A stretch of DNA of 34,165 bases, taken from NCBI GenBank assembly GCA_039808845.1, contig JBDHTS010000015.1:1-34165 (forward strand), given 5' to 3'. Shown here piece by piece: positions 17,610 to 26,602 of the stretch. The position numbers were made by a program, and so were the translations under genes. Position 1 is the first letter of the stretch. Every line of letters starts with the position of its first letter. This DNA comes from JBDHTS01 sp039808845. Its GTDB lineage: Bacteria; Pseudomonadota; Alphaproteobacteria; Micavibrionales; Micavibrionaceae. The notes below the pieces were generated by a model, which saw only the letters and a list, made by a program, of their open reading frames with translations, was not told the DNA's origin and ran no database searches.

Positions 17610-19433
17610 CTATGGCGCCGGCGTGCATGAACAAACCTCATCCTCGCCTCGGGGACGGGACGTCGAAGGGCCCCACAGGCTTCTGTACATCTCCGTGGAT
17701 CGTGGATTGTCGCCGTTATCGAGTCCATGGCCGCGGCTCGCGCCGTTGAAGTAGCTTTCATAGCCCAGTGAACAGGCGTGCGCCCGGAACCATTCGAACA
17801 TCGCCTGAATGTAGACGGGATTATCCCCGGCTCCATTACGCGATGGCGGAACCACGCCCCATTCATCGAAAGCGATCTTTTTGCCTTTGGAGGTGGCATA
17901 AGCCAGCCATGTATTGATCCCCAGAGGCACGGTTGCCGTACCATCGTTGGCCAAGGCATTGAATGCATCCATCGTGGGCGAATTGGGCCATGCGTCATAA
18001 TAATCGACGCTGATATAATCCACATAAGTATCGCCCGGGTAATAAGAATCGATCGGCAGAGCCAGCTGCGACGACCGCTTCAGGAAGTTCCACGAAACCG
18101 TGAACTCGTTGCTGAAATGCGCGCGCAACAGATCGACGATATGGCGGAATCCTGCGATATAGGTTTGCGCGTCCGCCGGCGTCCTGCAGCCCAGAATGCC
18201 CCAGGGATAATCCGAATTCAGCTCCCAGCCAATGCGAAACACCGCGTTTGCCGGAACGCCCGCCCTTTTCAGATCTTCCGCCATGGCGATATAATAACTG
18301 TCGAACTCGCCATTCGCGATCCGGCGGTAATTGCTGGGGCATTCCTCTGTCTTGAAGGTAGGCCCCATCGGAAAAATCCTTAAGGCCACAATCAAATTCT
18401 GACATCCTTCATGCAGCCAGTGATCGACGGTCCCGCCAGACGCATCGGAAAGATCGGCCCAGTTATCGGCCGTTTTGCTGAATGAAAGGCAGATATTCGA
18501 TTTCGCGGGGTTGTTGGGCCGCAGCGCCTCAAACCCTGGCCGCGGCTCATACGCTCCGCTCAGCCAGCCCAGGGACGAACACACGCTCCCCGGGTTCCCG
18601 CCGCCGGTTCCGCCGTCTGCGCAAGGATTATAAAACGGCTCGCACAATTCCGGCACGAAATCGCAAATATCCGGGATGGGGATGATGGGCGGCGCGGTGA
18701 AGCAGTTCCATATGGATTTCGGCGGCAGGGAATGCAAGGCCATCTGGAAATCCCTGACCCGGATGGGGTCCTGGGCCGCCCAGGCCGTGCCGTTCAGCAT
18801 ATCGGCGGCTTCATCGTAGTTGCCCGCCATGATCGCGGCCCAGACGCCGGGGAATTTCGTGATCCAGGCCGTGCCCATCTGGTAATTGACGGATGCCAGG
18901 GCCGATACGAAGCATCCGTCGCAAATGCCCGCCATTTTGGCCTGAGCCTGCGCGGCGGCATAGGCCGCGGCGGAATCCGCGTCCCACCAGGCCTTGATCT
19001 GGAAAGGCGTGACGATCGAGCCGAGCGTCAGGCCGTCCGCCGGCGTCACGATATGGCCGACGCCCGCCATCAGGCGTCCGAGGGCGTCCCGGTAGACGAC
19101 CAGGTGGTAGCCGTTCCGCGCCTGCTCCCGCTGGCTGAAGATTTCATACGGGCTCACGCCGCGGCAGGCGCCGATCTGCGGCAGGGTCGCCGGCATCGGG
19201 CCGGTGGGGAGAAAACCGAAGATGATCGGCCGGGCCGGATTGAAGGAGCCGGGAAGGCCGATCAGTATACCGGGATCCGCCGTGAAAGGAGGGATCCCCC
19301 CGCGGGGGCAGACGACATCGCCGTGCTCTCCCAGGAAGCACGTCTGGGCATGCGCTCTGGAAATCGTACCTGATCCCGCTATGAAAGCCGCCACAAAAAG
19401 CGCGAGTATCCGATATGCCCGCTTCGAAGCCAT
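17610..19433 (-). CDS. Secreted protein: lysozyme-like (GH24) domain without key residues, plus GH26-like domain
   Basis: The protein has 607 residues with a Sec signal peptide (to about Ala29 in RAHA-QT) and a good AGAGGA ribosome binding site. Residues about 90-235 align with phage-type GH24 lysozymes (YRDALG, GVGH, later SVNYQMGTAW). At the T4 lysozyme positions Glu11 and Thr26 there are Asn107 and Met122, while Asp116 is kept, so muramidase activity is doubtful. A Cys/Pro/Gly linker (about 245-285) leads to a GH26-like domain (about 290-590) with RIGWELNSDYPWG (acid/base Glu404), WNFLKRSSQL, YISVDYYDA and AFDEWG (nucleophile Glu524). It shares these motifs with the downstream protein, so the pair arose by duplication or domain shuffling. 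Probable role: exopolysaccharide or cell-wall glycan handling. Confidence 0.78.
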   Translation of the reverse strand: MASKRAYRILALFVAAFIAGSGTISRAHAQTCFLGEHGDVVCPRGGIPPFTADPGILIGLPGSFNPARPIIFGFLPTGPMPATLPQIGACRGVSPYEIFSQREQARNGYHLVVYRDALGRLMAGVGHIVTPADGLTLGSIVTPFQIKAWWDADSAAAYAAAQAQAKMAGICDGCFVSALASVNYQMGTAWITKFPGVWAAIMAGNYDEAADMLNGTAWAAQDPIRVRDFQMALHSLPPKSIWNCFTAPPIIPIPDICDFVPELCEPFYNPCADGGTGGGNPGSVCSSLGWLSGAYEPRPGFEALRPNNPAKSNICLSFSKTADNWADLSDASGGTVDHWLHEGCQNLIVALRIFPMGPTFKTEECPSNYRRIANGEFDSYYIAMAEDLKRAGVPANAVFRIGWELNSDYPWGILGCRTPADAQTYIAGFRHIVDLLRAHFSNEFTVSWNFLKRSSQLALPIDSYYPGDTYVDYISVDYYDAWPNSPTMDAFNALANDGTATVPLGINTWLAYATSKGKKIAFDEWGVVPPSRNGAGDNPVYIQAMFEWFRAHACSLGYESYFNGASRGHGLDNGDNPRSTEMYRSLWGPSTSRPRGEDEVCSCTPAP

Positions 19434-19561
19434 CCCGTCCTCTTTATAATATCTGAAATTTTAACATCATTTTCGCCAAATGCAGAAGATTTATCTTTCA
19501 TCGGCCGGGACAGATGCAGCATAATGGACTAATTGCAATAAAATCAATGGGAAATCCGGAT

Positions 19562-20038
19562 ATGAAAATAATCGGGATCATGATCGCCGCGGCGTCGATG
19601 GCCTGGGGAATCCAGGCGTCCGCCCAGGATGTGGCTCCGGCCCCGATCGACGGCGTTTACTGCGCCGATAAGGACACGCTCAGGGTTTTTGCCGCGCGGC
19701 CCGTCAAGGACGGCCTGCAGTTTGCCGTCTCCCTGTGGTATCCCAACAAGGCCAATTTCGCCCTGATGGGCATCGCCAGGCCTTTTATGGGCGGATGGCT
19801 TTACACGGAAAAGGCCGACCCGAAGCTTGAAAACCATTGCGCCCTGGACATGGTCCTGAGCCTGGACGGCTCCGTCATCCTGAAAACCCACAAGGAAGCG
19901 GATTGCCGGGTTTACGGCGGTTACGGCGCGACGCTGACCAGCGTAGTCTTCAAACCGGAAACGAAAGAGGGCCCGGTCAGGGACGAGCTGAATAGCATGG
20001 AGAATTTCATGAAGCGTTCATGCGCCCATAAAAACTGA
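19562..20038 (+). CDS. Small exported protein of unknown function
   Basis: From the ATG at 19562 this is a 158-residue protein. The signal peptide (MKIIGIMIAAASMAWGIQASAQ) is cleaved near Ala-Gln. The mature part has four Cys (GVYCADKD, NHCALD, ADCRVYGG, RSCAHKN), likely two disulfides, and beta-strand character. An upstream in-frame ATG at 19514 would precede the signal peptide, so it is less likely. The gene is divergent from the lysozyme/GH26-like gene and converges on rodA with a 3-base gap. I do not recognise the family. Confidence 0.7.
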   Translation: MKIIGIMIAAASMAWGIQASAQDVAPAPIDGVYCADKDTLRVFAARPVKDGLQFAVSLWYPNKANFALMGIARPFMGGWLYTEKADPKLENHCALDMVLSLDGSVILKTHKEADCRVYGGYGATLTSVVFKPETKEGPVRDELNSMENFMKRSCAHKN

Positions 20039-20041
20039 TTT

Positions 20042-21175
20042 TCACGACCGCGCGATCTTGCTGTCCCGGTGGATGTTGCAGGACATGACCAGCCCGAACC
20101 CCGCCAGCACGGCCAGCATGGATGTGCCGCCATAGGAGATCATGGGCAGCGGCACGCCGACCACGGGCATCAGGCCCGTCACCATCGCGATGTTGATGAT
20201 GATGTACAGCGAGAAATTGATCATCAGCCCGAAGGTCAGCAGCCTTCCGAAATCCTGGCGGCAGCGGAACGCCACCCAGCCGCAGTACAGCATGATCAGG
20301 CCGAGCGTCGTCAGAAGGAACAGCCCGCCGGTCAGTCCCCACTCCTCCGCGAACAGCGTGAAGATGAAGTCGGTCTGCTTTTCCGGCAGGAAATCGAGGT
20401 GGCTCTGGCTGCCCTGCAGGAACCCCTTGCCGCCTATCCCTCCCGATCCCAGGGCGATTTTCGATTGCATGATGTGATATCCGGACCCGAGCGGGTCGGA
20501 TTCGGGATTGAGGAAGGTCATGACGCGCTGCTTCTGGTAATCATGGAAAACGAACATCCATAAAACCGGAATCGCGGCAGCCGCCAGCGCGCCGCCGGCC
20601 ATGAAGATCCACATGGGAATTCCTGCCACGAAACAAAGCCCGATGCCGCCGAGCGCCGTGACCATGGCCGTGCCCAGGTCAGGCTGCAGGATCACAAGCC
20701 CGACAGGCAGCAGGATCATCAGGGCGGGCAGGATCAGAAAGCGGATTTTACGGATGTCTTCTATGTTCAGCGCATGGAAGTACCGCGCCAGCGCCATGAT
20801 CAGCGCAAGCTTCATGATCTCGGATGGCTGCAGCTGGATGAATCCCAGATCGATCCAGCGCTGGGCGCCCATGCCGATCCGGCCCATCGTTTCGTTGATG
20901 ATCAGGAGGATAATCCCCGCGCCGTAAGCAGGATAGGCGATGCGGTGCCAGAAGCGGATATCGATCAGCGCGATGATCATCATCCCCGCCACCCCTGCGC
21001 CAAACCGCACCATCTGTTTCGACGCCCAGGGGTCGAAACTGCCCCCTGCCGCCGAATACAGCGCGGTGAATCCCGTGCAGGCCACGATGGAAATAAGGAT
21101 CACAAGGCCCCAGTTCATCTGCTGGAGCTTCTGGCCGACCGTCTGGCTGCTGTTCATCCCGAATGCCTGGGACAT
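20042..21175 (-). CDS. rodA: Rod-shape SEDS glycosyltransferase RodA
   Basis: This 377-residue multi-pass membrane protein polymerises lipid II into glycan strands in the elongasome together with PBP2. SEDS hallmarks are present: FIQLQPSEIMKLALIMALARYF (spread over two helices), the LPVGLVILQPDLGTAMV segment containing the essential Asp, FLNPESDPLGSGYH, and the C-terminal MPVVGVPLPMISYGGTSM. It is the last gene of the mre operon, starts 3 bases after the mrdA stop with GAGAGG as ribosome binding site, and converges on the small exported protein gene. Confidence 0.95.
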   Translation of the reverse strand: MSQAFGMNSSQTVGQKLQQMNWGLVILISIVACTGFTALYSAAGGSFDPWASKQMVRFGAGVAGMMIIALIDIRFWHRIAYPAYGAGIILLIINETMGRIGMGAQRWIDLGFIQLQPSEIMKLALIMALARYFHALNIEDIRKIRFLILPALMILLPVGLVILQPDLGTAMVTALGGIGLCFVAGIPMWIFMAGGALAAAAIPVLWMFVFHDYQKQRVMTFLNPESDPLGSGYHIMQSKIALGSGGIGGKGFLQGSQSHLDFLPEKQTDFIFTLFAEEWGLTGGLFLLTTLGLIMLYCGWVAFRCRQDFGRLLTFGLMINFSLYIIINIAMVTGLMPVVGVPLPMISYGGTSMLAVLAGFGLVMSCNIHRDSKIARS

Positions 21176-21178
21176 GGC

Positions 21179-23008
21179 CTATCCTCTCACGATGGGGGCG
21201 GCGGGATTGCGCTTCTGCGCCGCCAGCAGCAGGTCGCGCGCGACCGGTGCGGCGACCGCCGAGCCGCCGCCGCCGTGCTCCACGACCACGGAGCATACAT
21301 AGCGCGGATCGGACAGCGGCGCATAACCGACGAACAGCGCATGATGCCGCAGGTGCCACGGCAGCTTGTCTTCCGTGATGCCGGAGGCGCGCTGTTCCCG
21401 CGTGATTTTCCGGACCTGGGCCGTTCCTGTCTTGCCGCCCATCGCGAAAAGCGGGTCCTCGATGCGCGAGGCGCGGGCCGTCCCCTGCCGGGAATTCACC
21501 ACGGCCTCCAGCCCCTGCATGACGATGGCCAGGTTTTCTTTCTTGAAGCCCAGGGAAGGCCAGTTCCGGACGATTTCCGGCTCCCCTTCAATCCCCGCCG
21601 TAATCCACGGCCTGACCGCATAGCCGCCATTGACGACCCGCGCCGTCATCACAGCCAGTTGCAGCGGCGTCGCGATCGTATAGCCCTGCCCGATGCTGGC
21701 GACGATTGTTTCGCCCGGCTGCCACGATTCCCCGAATTTCGCCTTGCGCCAAGCCTGGGTCGGCATGATACCGGGGCTTTCCTCGCTCATCTCGAAACCC
21801 AGCTTGCCGCCGAAGCCGAGTTGCCGTGAATAGGCCGCCAGCGTATCGATCCCCAGTTCGATGGCATGCTTGTAGAAAAACGTGTCGCAGGACTGTTCCA
21901 GCGCCGACACGACGTTCATGGCGCCGTGTCCCTGCTTCTTCCAGCAGTGGAAGCGTGTGGTGCCGAGTTCGAAATGGCCGGGACAGAACGCTGTGGAGCT
22001 GCGATTGATCTTTTTCGCCTCCAGCAGCGCCAGCGCCGTGGCGATCTTGTAGGTCGATCCGGGAGGATAAAGCCCGCCGATCGCCTTGTTGTTCAGGGGA
22101 TGGCGCGGGTCGTTGCGCATCGCCTCCCATTCGTTGGCGGGAAGCCCGCGGCTGAACGCATTGGGATCGTAGGCGGGCCATGAACCCAGCGCGTAAACCG
22201 CGCCCGTCTTCGCATCCATGATGATGGCCGAGGCGCTCTGCTCCTGCGACAGGCGCTGCTGGGCGTAGGTCTGGAGTTCCGCGTCGATGGTCAGCCAGAC
22301 GGTCTTTCCGGGTGTGCTGTTGTAACGGTTCAGCTCCTGCACCTCCCGGCCCACGACATTGACTTCGATCTCCGCCGTCCCCGCCTTGCCGCGCAAGGGC
22401 AGATCGAACGTCTTTTCGATCCCGGCCTTGCCGATACGGAACCCCGGCTGTTTCAGAAGGGGATCGTCCGTCTGCTCGCTGACCGCGCCGACATAGCCCG
22501 TGATGTGCGCCGTCGCCTCGCCCAGCGGATAAGTGCGGATCTCCCCTTCGTCAATCGATATGCCGGGCAGTTCAGGCAGATGGACTTCCACCGCCGAGAC
22601 CTCGTCCCAGTTCAGGTTTTCTCGGATCTCCACCTGCATGAAGGACGCCTGCTTCTTGGCCTGCTTGAGGACGCGCTGAATATCGCGGTCGTCCAGCTCG
22701 ATATAATTTTTAAGCGTATTGAGCGCGGCCATGATGTTGTCCGTCTGCTCAGGGATCAGGATGACCCGGAAATTCTGGTCGTTGACGGCAATCCTGCGTC
22801 CGTTGCGGTCGAGGATCAGGCCGCGCGTCGGCTGGAGAAGCTTGATGCTGATGCGGTTGTTTTCCGCGAGCATGCGGTATTTCTGCCCCTGCGCGATCTG
22901 CAGCCAGGCAAGGCGCAGGCCGAGCATCCCCATCAGCCCGCCCTGGAGCATGCCGACCATGACCGCGCGGCGTGTGAAGGATCTGATGCGCTCGCTGTCC
23001 CGTTCCAT
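21179..23008 (-). CDS. mrdA: Penicillin-binding protein 2 (elongasome transpeptidase)
   Basis: The protein has 609 residues with an N-terminal membrane anchor (about 14-40), a pedestal domain (about 55-220) and the transpeptidase domain. The active-site Ser318 lies in STYK; Ser373 in SCDT is the SxN-type motif of PBP2; KTG is at 526-528 in GGKTGTA. It cross-links peptidoglycan during side-wall growth with RodA. The GGGAG ribosome binding site lies 9 bases after the mreD stop, showing operon structure. Confidence 0.95.
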   Translation of the reverse strand: MERDSERIRSFTRRAVMVGMLQGGLMGMLGLRLAWLQIAQGQKYRMLAENNRISIKLLQPTRGLILDRNGRRIAVNDQNFRVILIPEQTDNIMAALNTLKNYIELDDRDIQRVLKQAKKQASFMQVEIRENLNWDEVSAVEVHLPELPGISIDEGEIRTYPLGEATAHITGYVGAVSEQTDDPLLKQPGFRIGKAGIEKTFDLPLRGKAGTAEIEVNVVGREVQELNRYNSTPGKTVWLTIDAELQTYAQQRLSQEQSASAIIMDAKTGAVYALGSWPAYDPNAFSRGLPANEWEAMRNDPRHPLNNKAIGGLYPPGSTYKIATALALLEAKKINRSSTAFCPGHFELGTTRFHCWKKQGHGAMNVVSALEQSCDTFFYKHAIELGIDTLAAYSRQLGFGGKLGFEMSEESPGIMPTQAWRKAKFGESWQPGETIVASIGQGYTIATPLQLAVMTARVVNGGYAVRPWITAGIEGEPEIVRNWPSLGFKKENLAIVMQGLEAVVNSRQGTARASRIEDPLFAMGGKTGTAQVRKITREQRASGITEDKLPWHLRHHALFVGYAPLSDPRYVCSVVVEHGGGGSAVAAPVARDLLLAAQKRNPAAPIVRG

Positions 23009-23017
23009 GCCGCTCCC

Positions 23018-23548
23018 TTATGAAATCGTCCGGGACGACGGCAGAATGCGATGCGTCAGCATAAGAAGCACCGTCACGACCGGGAAAAGGAACAGGCTGA
23101 CCATGGTGCCCGCGACGATCGGCAGGGGTTCCGGCCAGCGCATATCGGACGACAGGCCGCTGAGGCCCCATTGCGCCATCGTCGCGCAGAAAGCCACAAG
23201 CCCGAAGACGGCCCAGATAACGATATAGGGCTGCCCCATCAGAAACCGGCGCTGATCCCGCACCAGCCACTGGACGACGATCAGGATGAAAGCGTTCAGG
23301 CCGAGCGCGAACCCGCCGAGAACATCCATGACGATCCCCGCGATGAAGCATAGAACGGGCGGCACGAGGCCGGGCCTGTAGATCGACCAGTAATAAACGG
23401 CCATCAGGACGAAATGCGTCTTGATGGCGGCCGCGTGCGGCAGCGGCAGGGACGCCATATTCAGCAGCAGAAGGACGAACAGCAGGACCTGCGGCACCAG
23501 GAACCGCAAACCGTTTTCCGCTTTCTGAAAGGAGAGTTCCACCGCCAT
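23018..23548 (-). CDS. mreD: Rod shape-determining membrane protein MreD
   Basis: This 176-residue hydrophobic protein has about five membrane segments, starting MAVELSFQKAENGLRF and including LMAVYYWSIYRPGLVPP and GFALGLNAFILIVVQWLVRDQRRF, typical of MreD. It sits between mreC and mrdA and links MreB-MreC to the cell wall synthases. The ribosome binding site is weak, and the gap to mreC is about 69 bases. Confidence 0.9.
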   Translation of the reverse strand: MAVELSFQKAENGLRFLVPQVLLFVLLLLNMASLPLPHAAAIKTHFVLMAVYYWSIYRPGLVPPVLCFIAGIVMDVLGGFALGLNAFILIVVQWLVRDQRRFLMGQPYIVIWAVFGLVAFCATMAQWGLSGLSSDMRWPEPLPIVAGTMVSLFLFPVVTVLLMLTHRILPSSRTIS

Positions 23549-23617
23549 GGCGTAGTTCTAGCGCAGAGAGGGCGGTTTGTCATGCACGACCGCTTTTCCT
23601 TAAACAGTTTGCAGGAG

Positions 23618-24478
23618 TTACGGCTGGCTTTCGATCAGGTTGGGATCTTCGTCCCGATCGACGATGCGGACATGGATCAGCTTGTCCATATCGGCGAACA
23701 TGCGGACGGCGGTAGTGCCATCCTCGGCCGGCTGGACGACGCCGACGGGCAGGCCGTAGGGGAAGATGCCTCCGGCACCGGAGGTGATGACGCGCGCGCC
23801 AGCGATCAGTTTACTGCCCTTTGGCAAATGCATCAGGACGGGCGGCCCGTCATTGCGGCCCGCCAGCATGGCGCGCATATCACTGCCTTCGATGGTCACG
23901 GGAACGCGGGAGTTGATGTCGGTAATCAGCAGGACGCGTGCGGCGCGGTCGCCGACCTCGACCGTCCGGCCGACCAGACCGTCACCGGAAATCACCGCCT
24001 GCCCCTTGTCCACGCCGTTATCCCGTCCGGCCATGACCAGCAGCGTGCGCACGAAGCTGTTGCCTGAATCGGCGATCACGCGGGCCGTGACGAAGCGGCT
24101 CTGCGGTTCGATGGCCACATGAAGCAGATCCTGTAATGATTTGTTTTCAGCCTGCAATTGCAGGGCCGTCTGATACCATTCGCGCAGACGTTCGTTTTCC
24201 TGGCGCAACCGGGCGTTTTCATTCTGAAGATCGGAAATGCCGCTGACCCGTTCCGCATATGACGTTACGGCCTGAAAAGGACGGCTGACCGCGCCGACGA
24301 CCGGCGCCAGCCAGTCCGCCGCACCGGCTCTTACAGCCTGAACGTTGCCGGGCGCCAGGTTCGACCAGGCGAATAAAAGCAGGGAAACAACGACGAAAAA
24401 GCCGGAAGCTGTGCGGCCGCTCCATGACTGAAACGGAAAGTAACGTGATATTCCCGTAGTGCGAGAGCGGATCTTCAA
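23618..24478 (-). CDS. mreC: Rod shape-determining protein MreC
   Basis: This 286-residue bitopic periplasmic protein has an N-terminal membrane anchor (about 24-45) and a coiled coil rich in ENARLRQENERLREW (about 73-110). Two beta domains follow, with the typical VIADSGNSFVRTLLVMAGRDNGV (in two parts) and GLVGRTVEV motifs. The only suitable start is TTG at 24478, preceded by GGGGGG at a spacing of 8, so initiation is non-AUG and may limit expression. It scaffolds PBP2/RodA. Confidence 0.93.
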   Translation of the reverse strand: MKIRSRTTGISRYFPFQSWSGRTASGFFVVVSLLLFAWSNLAPGNVQAVRAGAADWLAPVVGAVSRPFQAVTSYAERVSGISDLQNENARLRQENERLREWYQTALQLQAENKSLQDLLHVAIEPQSRFVTARVIADSGNSFVRTLLVMAGRDNGVDKGQAVISGDGLVGRTVEVGDRAARVLLITDINSRVPVTIEGSDMRAMLAGRNDGPPVLMHLPKGSKLIAGARVITSGAGGIFPYGLPVGVVQPAEDGTTAVRMFADMDKLIHVRIVDRDEDPNLIESQP

Positions 24479-24643
24479 AGGCGGTAACCCCCCAGTTCGT
24501 CAGGACCTTACAATCCCAGTTTAACGCAAAAAAGCTAATGATCCGGTAAAAAAGTAACAAATGTCCGGTTAAGCGATAAGGCGGGCGGAAGCAAGATCCT
24601 TTTCATTTTATACCATAGAAATTTCCCCGCCGCTACCGGGCTT

Positions 24644-25684
24644 TTACATGCTTCCCACCAGGATGTTTTTCAGGGTTTTGATCTCCTCAAGCGTATGCCC
24701 TGTCCCCAGCGCCACACAGGATAGCGGATCGTCGGCGATGGTCACGGCCAGGCCGGTGGCATGGCGCAGGACGAAATCGAGATTGGACAGCAGCGCCCCG
24801 CCCCCGGTCAGCACGATGCCCTTGTCCACGATGTCCGCCGCCAGTTCGGGCGGAGTATGCTCCAGCGCGACCTTGACCGCCTCGACGATGGCGCCCACCG
24901 GCTCCGCCAGGGATTCGGAAACCTGGCGCTCAGTCACCACGATTTCCTTCGGCACGCCGTTCATCAGGTCGCGGCCCTTGATCTCCATCTGGCGACCGTC
25001 ACCGTCCGCTGGCGGGCAGGCCGAGCCGATTTCCTTCTTGATCCGCTCCGCCGTGCTTTCGCCGATCAGCAGGTTATGGACGCGGCGGATATAGGCGATG
25101 ATCGCCTCATCCATCTTGTCGCCGCCGACGCGGACGGATTTGGCGTAAACGATGCCGCCCAGTGAAATCACCGCCACTTCCGTCGTGCCGCCGCCGATAT
25201 CGACGACCATCGATCCGGTCGGCTCGGTCACCGGCAGCCCCGCCCCGATGGCGGCCGCCATGGGCTCCTCGATCAGGTGCACGTCCGACGCGCCCGCGCT
25301 CTGGGCCGATTCGATAATGGCGCGCTGTTCGACCGCCGTAGAGCCGGAAGGCACGCAGATAATCATCTTGGGGCTGACGAAGGACCGGCGGTTATGCACC
25401 TTGCGGATGAAGTGCTTGATCATCGCCTCCGTGACTTCGAAATCGGCGATAACGCCGTCGCGCAACGGCCTGATCGCCGTGATGTTTCCGGGCGTGCGGC
25501 CCAGCATCTGCTTGGCCTCGTTCCCGACCGCGAGGACGGTTTTCTTGCCGCCCACCATGGAGATCGCCACGACCGACGGCTCGTTCAGGACGACGCCCCG
25601 GTCACGCACATAGACCAGCGTGTTGGCGGTCCCCAGATCGATCGCCATATCCGCGGACATGAAGCCGAAAATTTTGGAAAACAT
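24644..25684 (-). CDS. mreB: Actin-like rod shape protein MreB
   Basis: This 346-residue actin-fold ATPase forms membrane filaments that orient side-wall synthesis. Phosphate-1 DLGTANTLVYV (17-27), phosphate-2 DIGGGTTEVAVIS and adenosine motif LTGGGALLSNLD are all present. It is the first gene of the mreBCD-mrdA-rodA operon; a gap of about 165 bases to mreC shows no obvious terminator. Confidence 0.97.
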   Translation of the reverse strand: MFSKIFGFMSADMAIDLGTANTLVYVRDRGVVLNEPSVVAISMVGGKKTVLAVGNEAKQMLGRTPGNITAIRPLRDGVIADFEVTEAMIKHFIRKVHNRRSFVSPKMIICVPSGSTAVEQRAIIESAQSAGASDVHLIEEPMAAAIGAGLPVTEPTGSMVVDIGGGTTEVAVISLGGIVYAKSVRVGGDKMDEAIIAYIRRVHNLLIGESTAERIKKEIGSACPPADGDGRQMEIKGRDLMNGVPKEIVVTERQVSESLAEPVGAIVEAVKVALEHTPPELAADIVDKGIVLTGGGALLSNLDFVLRHATGLAVTIADDPLSCVALGTGHTLEEIKTLKNILVGSM

Positions 25685-25713
25685 TGATATTCCGCTGAAA
25701 CTTAAGTGTAAGG

Positions 25714-25719
25714 ATTATA
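25714..25719 (-). promoter_or_regulatory. Candidate -10 box of the mre operon
   Basis: The minus strand reads TATAAT about 30 bases upstream of the mreB start, within an AT-rich stretch. No good -35 match lies at the right distance, so the call rests on the -10 hexamer and position only. Confidence 0.35.
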
Positions 25720-25789
25720 TATCAGATAAAAAAACGGTTCGCATCAGGAAATCAGACACAGTCCCTGGCTTTTCCCATGAACAATAAAA

Positions 25790-25809
25790 AGGCCCGCCAA
25801 AGCGAGCCT
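25790..25809 (-). terminator. Terminator after rpmJ
   Basis: On the minus strand, AGGCTCGC-TTTG-GCGGGCCT (one G-T pair) is followed by TTTTTATT, about 23 bases after the rpmJ stop. Confidence 0.8.
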
Positions 25810-25832
25810 GTTTATATCAGGTCGAAACCAGC

Positions 25833-25958
25833 TTAGCCCTGACGGCACTTGCAGCGCGGCTTGGTCTTGTTGATGATATAGACGCGGCCACGGCGGCGCA
25901 CGATCTTGCAATTCCGGTCGCGGTTTTTCAGTGTTTTCAGTGAGTTGACGACTTTCAT
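25833..25958 (-). CDS. rpmJ: Ribosomal protein bL36
   Basis: This 41-residue basic protein reads MKVVNSLKTLKNRDRNCKIV, then RRRGRVYIINKTKPRCKCRQG. It matches the alphaproteobacterial bL36 form (KVxNSLKxLKxRxRxC...RRRGRVYxINKTxPRxKxRQG). bL36 binds 23S rRNA in the large subunit. Two Cys near the C-terminus (RCKCRQ) are unusual for this form, but the canonical zinc-binding pattern is not present. It is a single-gene unit with its own terminator. Confidence 0.93.
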   Translation of the reverse strand: MKVVNSLKTLKNRDRNCKIVRRRGRVYIINKTKPRCKCRQG

Positions 25959-26038
25959 CGCACGTAATCCTGCTTTAAAATTCCTGTAACGAAGGCGGAC
26001 AGTACAGTTTCCGGCGGCATACTGTCAAGCATAAACCC

Positions 26039-26434
26039 CTAGAATTGCAGCCCTCCGGCATGGGCGACGATCAGGATGATATAGGCCACATGCGTGAAGT
26101 TATGCGCCTCCTGATCCAGGCCGAAACTCCACCAGAACATACGGTCCTGGTAAGTCCAGCCCGCCCGGTACGTTATGACCCCTTTGACACGGTCCACCAG
26201 GCTGTGGACGATCAGGTCGAGGATGCACAGCCACCACATCGCCGGCGCAAAGACCAGGGCGATCAGCAGGCTGCCGGCGGCATGAGTGCCTGCATGCATC
26301 AAAAGAGCCTCGTACCCTTCCCTGCCCGGCTTCCCTTTGTTCAGGGCCATCCAGTCGGTCTGGAGGATAAAATCGCAAATGAACTGCTTGGCGCGGAATG
26401 CCATATAAAGAAGCAGGAGGGTAAAAAGGCTCAT
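26039..26434 (-). CDS. DUF3307 membrane protein
   Basis: This 131-residue protein has about three or four membrane segments and the DUF3307 pattern: FICDFILQTDWMALNKGKPG (DF-LQ and a Lys), then a His-rich LLMHAGTHAAGSLL segment and DLIVHSLVDRVKG. The conserved Asp and His residues in membrane-near positions suggest a catalytic or metal site, but no function is established that I can name. It is not obviously in an operon with its neighbours. Confidence 0.75.
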   Translation of the reverse strand: MSLFTLLLLYMAFRAKQFICDFILQTDWMALNKGKPGREGYEALLMHAGTHAAGSLLIALVFAPAMWWLCILDLIVHSLVDRVKGVITYRAGWTYQDRMFWWSFGLDQEAHNFTHVAYIILIVAHAGGLQF

Positions 26435-26602
26435 CAGGGTTTCCGGATTGGAAATATACTGAACGATTATGAAGTGAAATCAGGGTTTTGCCAAGGCAAA
26501 AAGCCCATTGCTTTCAACTCCCGCAAGGCTAGAATGTTAACCTGAAATAAAGGTGAAGCGCGTATTATTAATGAAAATTAACGTGGGGCGTTGTCTTTTT
26601 TC

